This document shows positions 1-7,248 of a stretch of 12,654 nucleotides of DNA, piece by piece. A program made the position numbers and the translations under genes. This stretch comes from Opitutaceae bacterium (GTDB taxonomy: Bacteria; Verrucomicrobiota; Verrucomicrobiia; Opitutales; Opitutaceae): positions 1 to 12,654 of the forward strand of contig SYDD01000264.1 in the NCBI GenBank assembly GCA_005786775.1. Reading direction: 5' to 3'. The notes beneath the pieces were generated by a model. It saw only the letters and a list, made by a program, of their open reading frames with translations, had not been told where the DNA came from and searched no databases. The stretch's first letter is position 1. The number at the start of each line of letters is the position of its first letter.

Positions 1-47
1 CCGGGTTCTGCCTTGCCCGCCGCGCCCCCGCGGGCTCCCCTCCCGCC
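1..47 (+). promoter_or_regulatory. Leader of rpe, candidate promoter
   Basis: No gene is visible in this short piece. It holds TTGCCC (13-18), a 17-bp spacer and TCCCCT (36-41), six bases before the GTG start of rpe. The layout resembles the TTGAC elements before pyrH and before the gene at 12541. A palindrome CCCGCGGG lies at 27-34. The bases just before the start are almost all C and T, with no Shine-Dalgarno sequence. The promoter reading is inference; in such GC-rich DNA a chance match is quite possible. Confidence 0.2.
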
Positions 48-704
48 GTGCACGCCGCGCTCCTCGCCCCCTCCCTGCTCGCGGGCGACCACGCCCACCT
101 CGCCGCCAGCGCCGCCGCCGCCACCACCGCGGGCGCGCCCTGGCTCCACCTCGACCTGATGGACGGCGCCTTCGTCCCGAACCTGACTTTCGGCCCGGAG
201 ACACTCTCCGCCCTCCGCCGCGCCGGGTGCCGGCTCTTCTTCGACACCCACCTGATGCTCGCCGAGCCGGACCGTTACCTCGAGGCCTTCGCCCGCGCCG
301 GGGCCGACCTGATCACGGTCCACGTCGAGCCGCCGGGCGACCGCCACGCCACCCTCGCCCGGATCCGGGAACTCGGCTGCCAGACCGGCCTCGCGCTCAA
401 CCCCGGCACCCCCGCGGCCGCCGCCGTCCCTTTCCTGGAGCAGGTCGACCTGGTGCTGGTGATGACGGTGCAACCCGGCTTCGGCGGCCAGCCCTTCCGC
501 CGCGATATGCTGCCGAAACTGCGCGAATTGGACGCCTGGCGCACCGAACGCCGCCTCCGCTTCCGGCTCGAGGTCGACGGAGGCATCGACCTCGCCGCCG
601 CCGCCGAATGCCGTGCCGCCGGCGCCGACACCTTCGTGGCCGGGACGTCGTTTTACCGCGCCCCGAACCAGTCAGCCTTCGCCAACGCGGTCGCGCGACT
701 CTAG
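48..704 (+). CDS. rpe: Ribulose-phosphate 3-epimerase
   Basis: This cytoplasmic enzyme interconverts D-ribulose 5-phosphate and D-xylulose 5-phosphate in the pentose phosphate pathway. The 218-residue protein is normal in length for the family and forms one TIM barrel. Visible family signatures are APSLLAGD (7-14), the metal-binding H34 and D36 in HLDLMDG, H68 in FDTHLM, the phosphate-loop motif PGFGGQ (143-148) and the catalytic D177 in LEVDGGI. The start is a GTG; I chose it because the next residues align at once with the usual 'xxIAPSLL' N-terminus and no in-frame ATG lies close by. The gene stands alone on this strand at the window edge, so an upstream partner cannot be seen. Its TAG stop overlaps the TAG stop of the opposing gene in the palindrome CTAG. 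Identification is secure from conserved residues. Confidence 0.97.
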   Translation: MHAALLAPSLLAGDHAHLAASAAAATTAGAPWLHLDLMDGAFVPNLTFGPETLSALRRAGCRLFFDTHLMLAEPDRYLEAFARAGADLITVHVEPPGDRHATLARIRELGCQTGLALNPGTPAAAAVPFLEQVDLVLVMTVQPGFGGQPFRRDMLPKLRELDAWRTERRLRFRLEVDGGIDLAAAAECRAAGADTFVAGTSFYRAPNQSAFANAVARL

Positions 705-1954
705 CGCGTCTCAATCCGGTATAAGCGGCTTTCAGTCCGGATCAGCAGCGCGCGCCCCGTCACCGCATAGGACGCGAGGGTGCGCTCACCCAGCGGGTTG
801 GTCGCCAAGCGCCGAAACTCCCGACCCACCGCCAACACGGTGCCGAGGCCGTTCTCGTTCTGGAAATAAATCCGACCGTCCGCCAACAGGGGCGAGGCCG
901 AATAACCGCCCTCCAGCTTCTCTTGCCAGTGCACGGTGCCGGTCCGCGCATCCCAGCAGGTCGCAACCCCCATGTCCGAGACCCCGTATAACTCATCGCC
1001 ATCCAGCACCAGCGACGGCGTGAGGGGGGCGCCCTTCGTGGTCCGCCAGGCCACGTGGGTGTCGGTGACGTCCCCCGATCCACCAAGCCGGATCGCCAGC
1101 AAATCCGCGCGCGCGTACCCGGTGGCGACAAAGACCAGACCGTGGCCCGCCACCGGCCGCGGCACGACCGAGAATCCGCCGCCATAGCGGACGTGCCAGA
1201 GCTCGCGGCCGTCCCGCGGGTCGAGGGCCGCGACTGCGCCGCTCGCCGGACTGATCAGCTGCGCAGCCGCGCCCTCGCCGACCAGCAGCGGCGTGGCGAA
1301 GGAGAAGGTCTGCTTCGGGCGCACCGTCCGGGCGGTCCGCCAGCGCACGGCCCCGGTTTTCCGATCCAATGCGATCACGAACGGGTCCTTCGCGCCATCC
1401 GCGTGGGAGATGAGTAGGTCGCCCGCCAGTACCGGGGAGCCTCCGTTGCCGTGCACGGGGTCGTAGCGCAACTCGTTGTTGCGCCAGAGAATTCGTCCCT
1501 CGCGGTCAAGACAGGCCGACCCGTGGTGCCCAAAATGCACATAAACCCGTCCGTCTGCGAGCAGAGGGGTGGGACTCGCGGGGCTGTTCTTGCGGTGCAA
1601 CGGCTGCGCCTCGATCCCCGGGCCAGCGAATACCTCCCGGTCCCAGAGCACGCGCCCCGTAGCGGCCTCCAGAGCGAGAACGTGGAGCGAAGCGCCGCCC
1701 TCGGCCCGCGGTCGGCCGGCGGTGAGGAATACCCGGCCCTCACCCACCACGGGCGAGGACCAGCCAGCGCCCGGAATCGGGGTGACCCAAGCGACGTGGC
1801 GCGTTTCGGACCATTCCACGGGCAGGCCGCGAGCGGCACTGATTCCCTGCCCAGTGGGGCCGCGGAACTCGGGCCATTCGGCGGGAGCGGCAGCGTGGAT
1901 GGCCCCCGCAGCGAAGGCAAGGAGGAGGCCAGGAGAAAGCGGCGGGCGAGGCAT
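701..1954 (-). CDS. Secreted PQQ-like beta-propeller repeat protein
   Basis: This is a predicted periplasmic beta-propeller of 417 residues. A signal peptide is visible (about residues 1-23: a proline/arginine start, a Leu/Ala core, then AIHAAA before PAEW). There is no lipobox cysteine, so it is not a BamB-type lipoprotein. The mature N-terminus has WPEFRGPTGQG (27-37), a signature common in planctomycete and verrucomicrobial PQQ-like propellers. Blades recur as 'SPVVGEGRVF', 'TPLLADGRVYV', 'SPVLAGDLLI' and 'SPLLADGRIYF' followed by 'ALDxxTGxxxW', roughly six or seven times. I prefer ATG 1954 over an upstream TTG at 1993, because the ATG directly precedes the signal peptide and leaves a 13-bp gap after the upstream gene. 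It is last in a three-gene minus-strand run. Such proteins may be scaffolds or quinoprotein-like enzymes; no catalytic function can be read here, and PQQ binding is not shown. Confidence 0.85.
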   Translation of the reverse strand: MPRPPLSPGLLLAFAAGAIHAAAPAEWPEFRGPTGQGISAARGLPVEWSETRHVAWVTPIPGAGWSSPVVGEGRVFLTAGRPRAEGGASLHVLALEAATGRVLWDREVFAGPGIEAQPLHRKNSPASPTPLLADGRVYVHFGHHGSACLDREGRILWRNNELRYDPVHGNGGSPVLAGDLLISHADGAKDPFVIALDRKTGAVRWRTARTVRPKQTFSFATPLLVGEGAAAQLISPASGAVAALDPRDGRELWHVRYGGGFSVVPRPVAGHGLVFVATGYARADLLAIRLGGSGDVTDTHVAWRTTKGAPLTPSLVLDGDELYGVSDMGVATCWDARTGTVHWQEKLEGGYSASPLLADGRIYFQNENGLGTVLAVGREFRRLATNPLGERTLASYAVTGRALLIRTESRLYRIETR

Positions 1955-1967
1955 CTTGAGCGCGCAG

Positions 1968-3593
1968 TTAGACCGGGTCTTGGCCGCGCGCAATCCGTTC
2001 CGCGCGGAGGTAGTTGGCGCGGAAGAAGGCCGCCAGCTCGGCCGCGAGCCGCACCTCCTCGACCTTATTGCGGGCCGCCAAACGCGGACGCACGTCCGCG
2101 AGGATCTGGTCGTAGGCCACGCGCGACACGTCCTGCAGCGCCGCCAACGCCGCCTCCCGGCGCGGCGCAGGCGCCTCCTGCAGGGCGCGCCACGCGCGGC
2201 GCAGCTCGACGTGGGTATCTTGGCACATCACGCGGATGACGAGGGACATCTCGCGGAAAATGCGGCCGGTCCAGGCGTCGCGGTAGACGAGGGGCTCGGC
2301 GATCGCGTAGGGCGCATCCTCCGGGTCGCTGCGCCGCCTGGCGCCCTCCGGCTCGACGTAAAACTCTTTGCGCACCGGCAGGCGCCGCAGGGCGAAGCGC
2401 TCCGGGCCGCCAGGGACGCCTGGGCGATAGTTCCACAACCGCTGCCCCTCCAGGGAGAGCGTGTACTCGATAAAAAGCCGCCCTACCTCGACGTGTGGCG
2501 CCCCGCGCAACAGGCCGATGGGGTCGACCGAAGCGGTCGATCCGCCGGGGGGCGAGATGTAGCCCACGCGGTCCGAACGGTCGCGGCGACGGACAGCCTC
2601 TTCCTGCTGACGGCCATAGAAATCGATGCAGAGACCGATGGCGCAGTTACCCGCCGCGACGTCGATGGGCGGCTTCTGCGAGGTGTCGGTGAAATAGCGC
2701 GCGTTGGCCCCAATCCGCTGCAGTAGCTGCAGCCCCAAGCTCCAACCCTCCCGCACAGCCTGCGCTTCGAGGGCCGCGGCCTCCGCGCCGGGCCGCTCGC
2801 GCCGCAGCGTGGTGAGGCGCCGCTGCATCTGCTGCTGGATGATGTTCTCGAAGGCCTTCGCCACGGAACCGCTCTTGGTCGGATCCGCGAGGGCCACCTC
2901 CCCCGCGAGGCGCGGGTCGGCCATGTCCTCCCACTGCGTCGGCGTGCGGTCGAAACCGAGGCGACGCAGCGAATCGCGATTGAAGATCATCCCGTAGGAG
3001 CTCAGCACGGTGCCAATCCAGCGCCCCTGCGGATCCCGGAATGACTCGCCCGCGAAGGCAGACGGGATCGCGTCGTCCCGAAACCATTCCGGCCGCCGCG
3101 CCGCGAGGCCCGCGTCGACCAGCCGGCCGGCCTGCGCCTGCCGCTCGAAGTCATAGGTGCCGCCGCCGAAGAACACGTCGATGCCGCAACCGACAGACGA
3201 GGCGAGGAACGCCGCGCGCGCCTCCCGCGCCAACGCCGGCGCCTCCGCGGCCACCCGCGAGTTGGCGAACGCCGCCTGGACCTCCACGCTCCACGGACGG
3301 CCCAGCCGCCGCGTCCAGTGCTGCTCGAAGGCCGACGCGTACTCGCCCTCGAGGAAGCGGGCGATCTCGCTCGTGCCGCCGACAATCCGCCAATCGATCG
3401 CGACCGTCCGCCCAGTCCGCTCCCGATACCAAGCGGCGAACCCGCGGCCGTACTCATGGCGGATCGCCTCGTTGTGCGGCGTGATCACCACTAGGGTGTC
3501 GTCCGCGGAACCGGGCGCAGGGCGTGACGGGCGCAGCGCAAACGGCAGGGCCACGATCACCCCCAATGCCAGCAGCAAGGCGAAGCGATTCAT
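1968..3593 (-). CDS. Extracellular solute-binding protein, ABC transporter (iron-type, long form)
   Basis: This is a predicted periplasmic receptor for an ABC importer, of the type-2 fold related to ferric-iron binding proteins (AfuA/FbpA). The 541-residue protein starts at ATG 3593 (MNRF) with a hydrophobic segment at 4-20 and no lipobox cysteine, so it is a signal peptide or membrane anchor. Family features are TLVVITPHNE (33-42), where such proteins begin their first strand; IVGGTSE (70-76); a 'FFGGGTYDF' segment; and DPTKSGS (237-243), which matches the 'DPxxSGS' element of iron-type receptors. It is much longer than usual members (about 330-350 residues): it has a helical insert after the DPTKSGS region and a charged, helix-rich tail of roughly 140 residues. 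The gene lies 11 bp downstream of the ATPase gene, so the two are surely co-transcribed. The substrate is uncertain: iron, phosphonate or another small ligand. Confidence 0.82.
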   Translation of the reverse strand: MNRFALLLALGVIVALPFALRPSRPAPGSADDTLVVITPHNEAIRHEYGRGFAAWYRERTGRTVAIDWRIVGGTSEIARFLEGEYASAFEQHWTRRLGRPWSVEVQAAFANSRVAAEAPALAREARAAFLASSVGCGIDVFFGGGTYDFERQAQAGRLVDAGLAARRPEWFRDDAIPSAFAGESFRDPQGRWIGTVLSSYGMIFNRDSLRRLGFDRTPTQWEDMADPRLAGEVALADPTKSGSVAKAFENIIQQQMQRRLTTLRRERPGAEAAALEAQAVREGWSLGLQLLQRIGANARYFTDTSQKPPIDVAAGNCAIGLCIDFYGRQQEEAVRRRDRSDRVGYISPPGGSTASVDPIGLLRGAPHVEVGRLFIEYTLSLEGQRLWNYRPGVPGGPERFALRRLPVRKEFYVEPEGARRRSDPEDAPYAIAEPLVYRDAWTGRIFREMSLVIRVMCQDTHVELRRAWRALQEAPAPRREAALAALQDVSRVAYDQILADVRPRLAARNKVEEVRLAAELAAFFRANYLRAERIARGQDPV

Positions 3594-3604
3594 CGCGAGC
3601 GCGC

Positions 3605-4675
3605 TCAGGCGGTCAGTACGACCACGTCCGCGGGCTCGGCCCCCGCATAGACCTCGCCCCGGTCCGGCTGGTCGAGAAAGCGGGGATTGAGCTCGACGAT
3701 CTTCAGGTTCAGGTCCCCGGCAATCAGCTCGTGCTGCGCGAATTCCCCGAGGTAGACCGAGGCCCCGATTCGGCCGCGCACCGCATTGGCCGCCGGCGCC
3801 TCTCGACTCAGCACCCAGCACTCCGGCCGCACCGAGACCGTTACCGCCGCCCCGGCCGCAGGCCGCGCCGCCGGATCGCCGAGGACGCCCCGCATCGGCC
3901 CCACCGCCGTGTCCACGTGCGCCCAGCCGTCCGCGAGGCCCTTCAGCGTGCCAGGGATGAAATCGGTCTCCCCAATGAAGTCCGCCACCACCCGGCATAC
4001 GGGCCGACGGTAAACCTCCCGCGGCGATCCGACCTGCAAAATCCGTCCGCCGTCGAGGATCGCCATCCGATCCGACACCGACAGCGCCTCCTTCTGATCG
4101 TGCGTCACGTAAACGGTCGTTAGCCCGGCCTCCTTACACACCCGGCGGATCTCCGCCCGCATCTCCAGCCGCAGCTTGGCGTCGAGGTTCGAAAGCGGCT
4201 CGTCCAAGAGCAGGCAGCGCGGCCGGATCACCAGCGCCCGCGCTAGGGCGACGCGCTGCTGCGGGCCGCCGGAAAGCTCGTGCGGCCGGCGCGCCGCGTA
4301 GGCGTCCATCCGTACCGAGGCGAGGGCCTCGCCCACGCGGCGAGTGATCTCCGCTCGCGGCACCTTCCGCTCCTCCAAACCGAAGGCCACGTTCTCAGCC
4401 ACGCTCAGGTGCGGCCACAGCGCGTAGCTTTGGAACATCATCCCCGTGTTGCGCTTGTGCGGCGCCAAGCGCGTCACGTCCTCGTCGCCAAACAGAATCT
4501 TTCCCTCCTCCGGCAGGTAGAAGCCGGCTAGGCTCCGCAGCAGGGTGGTCTTGCCGCAGCCACTCGGCCCAAGCAGGAAGAACAGCTCGCCGGGCGCGAT
4601 GGCCAGGTCGAGGTGCTGCAGGGCGGTAACGGCACCAAAGCGCTTGGTCAGCTGCTGGACGCGGATGGAGATCAT
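3605..4675 (-). CDS. ABC transporter ATP-binding protein (iron/spermidine/phosphonate type)
   Basis: This is the cytoplasmic ATPase of an ABC importer, 356 residues, with an N-terminal nucleotide-binding domain (about 1-235) and a C-terminal TOBE-type regulatory domain. Motifs in order are Walker A GPSGCGKTT (36-44), Q-loop Q82 in MMFQSYALWPH, signature LSGGPQQR (134-141), Walker B CLLLDEP (154-160) with D-loop SNLD (162-165), and the H-loop H192 in VTHDQ. The architecture fits FbpC/PotA/PhnT relatives. The open frame runs further upstream, with another ATG at 4747, but the added 24 residues are alanine-rich and precede the normal ATPase start, so ATG 4675 (MISIRV) is preferred. Position five of the signature, commonly Q or E, is proline (P138). 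The gene leads the run ATPase, binding protein, propeller, and is divergent from pyrH. The substrate cannot be told from the ATPase alone. Confidence 0.93.
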   Translation of the reverse strand: MISIRVQQLTKRFGAVTALQHLDLAIAPGELFFLLGPSGCGKTTLLRSLAGFYLPEEGKILFGDEDVTRLAPHKRNTGMMFQSYALWPHLSVAENVAFGLEERKVPRAEITRRVGEALASVRMDAYAARRPHELSGGPQQRVALARALVIRPRCLLLDEPLSNLDAKLRLEMRAEIRRVCKEAGLTTVYVTHDQKEALSVSDRMAILDGGRILQVGSPREVYRRPVCRVVADFIGETDFIPGTLKGLADGWAHVDTAVGPMRGVLGDPAARPAAGAAVTVSVRPECWVLSREAPAANAVRGRIGASVYLGEFAQHELIAGDLNLKIVELNPRFLDQPDRGEVYAGAEPADVVVLTA

Positions 4676-4783
4676 CGGGGCGGCGACCTTGTGGGGGCCG
4701 GCAGCGGCGAGGGCAAGCGCCGAGGCGGCACGGCGCATCTCGGGCATTGACGCGCTTTTTGCCCGGGCGTTTCCTTGACGTCC
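4676..4783 (+). promoter_or_regulatory. Divergent intergenic region with candidate pyrH promoter
   Basis: These 108 bp separate the divergent ATPase and pyrH genes and must hold both promoters if each run is transcribed on its own. On the plus strand TTGACG (4747-4752) is followed 17 bp later by TTTCCT (4770-4775). A second TTGACG lies at 4775-4780, just before the ATG. A palindrome GCCCGGGC sits at 4761-4768 after a run of five T. If the first pair is a promoter, the transcript would start at or within a few bases of the pyrH ATG. On the minus strand, AAGG lies about 15 bases before the ATPase ATG as a poor Shine-Dalgarno. The assignment is inference only. Confidence 0.3.
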
Positions 4784-5524
4784 ATGCGCGAAACGAAGCC
4801 CGCGGCCTCCACCCTCAAATACAAACGGGTCATCCTCAAGCTCTCCGGCGAGGTGCTCCGCGGGGGCAAGTCCGGCGACCCGATCGACAGCGACACGCTC
4901 TTCCAGGTGTGCAGCCAAGTCCGGGAAATCCATCAGCTTGGCGTCCAGGTCTGCGTGGTCATCGGCGGGGGCAACATCTTCCGCGGGCTCAACGGCGAGA
5001 AGCGCGGCGTCGACCGCCTGACCGGCGACTACATGGGGATGCTCGCCACGGTCATCAACGGCCTCGCGCTGATGGACTGCCTCGAGAAGATGGGCGTCAG
5101 CACGCGCGTGCAGTCCGCCATCCCGATGAACCAGATCGCCGAACCGTTCATCCTCCGCCGCGCCATCCGCCACCTCGAGAAGGGCCGCGTGGTCATCTTC
5201 GTCGCCGGCACCGGCAACCCCTACTTCTCCACCGACACCACCGCCGCGCTGCGCGCCTCGGAGATGAAGGCCGACATCATCATGAAGGCCACCAAGGTGG
5301 ACGGGGTCTACGACAAGGACCCGAAGAAGCACAGCGACGCCGTCCGCTACGACCACCTCACGTTCATCGAAGCCCTCAAGCAGCGCCTCAACGTGATGGA
5401 TTCCACCGCCTTCTCCCTCTGCATGGACAACAACGTGCCGATCCTCGTCTTCGACCTCCACGACGAGCACGCCATCCGCAAGGCGATCTCCGGCCAGAAG
5501 ATCGGCACGCTGGTCCGCAACTGA
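4784..5524 (+). CDS. pyrH: Uridylate kinase (UMP kinase)
   Basis: This enzyme phosphorylates UMP to UDP with ATP in pyrimidine nucleotide synthesis and belongs to the bacterial hexameric amino-acid-kinase-fold type. The 246-residue protein shows KLSGE (19-23), the glycine loop IGGGNIFRG (60-68), DRLTGDYMG (77-85) for UMP and phosphate contact, TGNPYFSTDTTAALRA (143-158), a conserved block of bacterial UMP kinases, and VDGVYDKDPKK for the nucleotide site. I chose ATG 4784; a TTG three codons earlier is possible but gives no added homology. It leads a tight run with frr (14-bp gap), an arrangement seen in most bacteria. The usual upstream partners rpsB and tsf are absent and a divergent ABC cassette sits there instead. 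The leader is pyrimidine-rich with no Shine-Dalgarno. Identification is secure. Confidence 0.97.
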   Translation: MRETKPAASTLKYKRVILKLSGEVLRGGKSGDPIDSDTLFQVCSQVREIHQLGVQVCVVIGGGNIFRGLNGEKRGVDRLTGDYMGMLATVINGLALMDCLEKMGVSTRVQSAIPMNQIAEPFILRRAIRHLEKGRVVIFVAGTGNPYFSTDTTAALRASEMKADIIMKATKVDGVYDKDPKKHSDAVRYDHLTFIEALKQRLNVMDSTAFSLCMDNNVPILVFDLHDEHAIRKAISGQKIGTLVRN

Positions 5525-5538
5525 GCCCCACTCCGCTT

Positions 5539-6084
5539 ATGTCCCATCCCATCCTCACCGAAGCCGCCGCCCGCATGAAGAAGGCCGTGGACCACACGCT
5601 CCACGAGTTCAGCGCCATCCACACCGGCAAGGCCACACCCGCGATGATCGAGTCGGTCACGGTCGAGGCCTACGGCTCGATGGTCCCACTCAAGCAGTGC
5701 GCCGCCATCTCCACCCCCGACGCGCGGCTCATCCAGATCCAGCCGTGGGACATCAGCCTGGTGAAGGCCATCACCAAGGGCATCATCGACGCCAACCTCG
5801 GCTTCAACCCGATCCCCGACGGCAAGACGATCCGCGTGCCGCTCCCGGAGATGAGCCGCGAGCGCCGCCAGGAATTTGTCAAGAATGCTCACCGCCTCGC
5901 CGAGGAGGGCCGCGTCCACGTCCGCAACGTTCGCCGCGACTCCCTCGAGCAGGGCAAGAAGGCCAAGCTGCCCGAGGACGAGCAGAAGCGGCTGGAGAAG
6001 GACATCCAGACCGCCACCGACAAGGCGATCGCCGACATCAACAGCCACCTCGCCCACAAGGAGAAGGAGCTGCTGACGGTCTGA
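5539..6084 (+). CDS. frr: Ribosome recycling factor
   Basis: RRF, with EF-G, splits the post-termination ribosome so that subunits can be reused. The 181-residue protein is close to the usual length of about 185. It shows the N-terminal helix with the HTGKATPAMIE segment (the family's 'RTGRASP' region), VEAYGSMVPLKQ at the start of the beta domain, IQPWDISLVKAI, the LGFNPIPDGKTIRVPLPEM block and the hinge/helix motif RVHVRNVRRD (125-134), which holds the conserved arginines of the three-helix domain. The C-terminus ends in the charged helix HKEKELLTV. It follows pyrH by 14 bp and precedes proB by 10 bp, so one transcript is likely. No Shine-Dalgarno is visible (the leader reads CCCCACTCCGCTT). 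Identification is secure. Confidence 0.97.
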   Translation: MSHPILTEAAARMKKAVDHTLHEFSAIHTGKATPAMIESVTVEAYGSMVPLKQCAAISTPDARLIQIQPWDISLVKAITKGIIDANLGFNPIPDGKTIRVPLPEMSRERRQEFVKNAHRLAEEGRVHVRNVRRDSLEQGKKAKLPEDEQKRLEKDIQTATDKAIADINSHLAHKEKELLTV

Positions 6085-6094
6085 GCCCGCGCGG

Positions 6095-7219
6095 ATGACC
6101 GCCAGTCCCGCCCTTCCCGCCACCACCCGCCCGCCGCGGCGCCTAGTGGTCAAGCTCGGCACGGGCGTGCTCACGTCCGGCGTGGGCCGTCTCGACCAGG
6201 CCCGCATCGCCGCCGTCTGCGCGGAGCTCGCCGCGCTGCGCGCCGCCGGCACCGAGGTGCTGGTCGTCTCCTCCGGCGCGGTCGGGCTCGGGATGGGCGC
6301 CCTCGGCCTGGAGCGCCGCCCGCGCGAGGTCGCCCGCAAGCAGGCCTGCGCCGCGATCGGCCAGTCCCGCCTGATGCAGGTCTGGCAGGCCGGACTGGAC
6401 CCCCACGGGCTCACCGCGGCCCAGGTGCTCCTCACCCACGAGGACCTCCGCGCCCGCGCCCGCTTCCTCGGGGTCCAAGCCACCCTCCGCCAGTTGATCG
6501 CCTACGGCACGATCCCGGTGATCAATGAGAACGACACGGTGAGCGCCGCCGAGATCAAGTTCGGGGACAACGACACCCTCTCCGCGCTCGTCGCCAGTCT
6601 GATCCAGGCCGACCACCTGGTCATCCTTTCCACCGCCCCCGGCCTGATCGACCTGCGCGGCACCGGGCAAATCGTGCCCGTGGTGGAGCGCATCACGCCC
6701 GAAATCGAGGCGATGGCAGGGGGCACGACCAGCGAGACGGCCGTCGGCGGGATGGTCTCGAAGATCTCCGCCGCCCGCCTCGCCACCCGCGCCGGCTGCG
6801 GGGTATTCATCGCGAGCGGCGCCGAACCGCGCATCCTCGCCCGCCTGCTCTCCGGCCAAGGGCCCGGAACGTTTTTCGTCCCCAGCGGCCTCCCGCTTGA
6901 GTCCCGCAAACGCTGGCTCGCCTATTTCCAGCGCCCCGCCGGCACCGTCCGCGTCAACGCCCGCGCCATTCCCGCCCTCCGCGAGCGCGGCGGCAGCCTG
7001 CTCGCGGTCGGGGTCACCGGCGCCGAGGGCGAATTCGCCGCCGGGGACATCGTGAACATCGCCGGGCCCGACGGGCAGGTGTTCGCCCGCGGCCGCACGG
7101 GCTTTGGCCGCGAGGAGATTCCCGCCCTCGCCGGCCGGCAGGGCGACGAGCTCGCCCGCCTCTATCCCGGCCGCCGCCGACTTGAGGTCGTGCACCGCAA
7201 CGACCTGGTCGTGCTCTGA
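6095..7219 (+). CDS. proB: Glutamate 5-kinase with C-terminal PUA domain
   Basis: This enzyme makes glutamyl 5-phosphate from glutamate and ATP, the first and usually proline-inhibited step of proline synthesis. The 374-residue protein has an amino-acid-kinase domain (about 14-270) and a PUA domain (about 283-370), the standard long form. Key parts are K20 in VVKLGTG, SSGAVG (59-64), NEND (144-147) and FGDNDTLSA (156-164) for glutamate, and K223 in AVGGMVSK (216-223) for ATP. Two blocks differ from the familiar enterobacterial form: the usual 'TDxxGLY' nucleotide loop reads STAPGLIDL, and the usual 'GTGGMxTK' reads AVGGMVSK. It is 10 bp downstream of frr and most likely co-transcribed. The usual partner proA is not next to it; a DUF5069-like gene follows. 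Function is well supported; the effect of the loop changes is unknown. Confidence 0.93.
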   Translation: MTASPALPATTRPPRRLVVKLGTGVLTSGVGRLDQARIAAVCAELAALRAAGTEVLVVSSGAVGLGMGALGLERRPREVARKQACAAIGQSRLMQVWQAGLDPHGLTAAQVLLTHEDLRARARFLGVQATLRQLIAYGTIPVINENDTVSAAEIKFGDNDTLSALVASLIQADHLVILSTAPGLIDLRGTGQIVPVVERITPEIEAMAGGTTSETAVGGMVSKISAARLATRAGCGVFIASGAEPRILARLLSGQGPGTFFVPSGLPLESRKRWLAYFQRPAGTVRVNARAIPALRERGGSLLAVGVTGAEGEFAAGDIVNIAGPDGQVFARGRTGFGREEIPALAGRQGDELARLYPGRRRLEVVHRNDLVVL

Positions 7220-7248
7220 GCCCCCGGCCCGCCGACCGCCTTTTCCCG

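Noticed and set aside
1955..1993. TTG start 13 codons upstream for the propeller gene
   Set aside because: It would overlap the stop of the binding-protein gene and place 13 charged or polar residues before the signal peptide; ATG 1954 fits better.
1569..2726. A 385-codon plus-strand open frame across the propeller and binding-protein genes
   Set aside because: It spans two clear minus-strand genes and has no domain; it is explained by high GC content removing stop codons.
4759..4770. T-run and GCCCGGGC palindrome upstream of pyrH as an intrinsic terminator
   Set aside because: On the plus strand the T-run comes before the palindrome, not after it, and on the minus strand no T-run follows.
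4676..5470. N-terminal extension of the ABC ATPase frame through the divergent pyrH gene
   Set aside because: The extension is antisense to conserved pyrH sequence, and the ATPase fold starts normally at MISIRV (ATG 4675).
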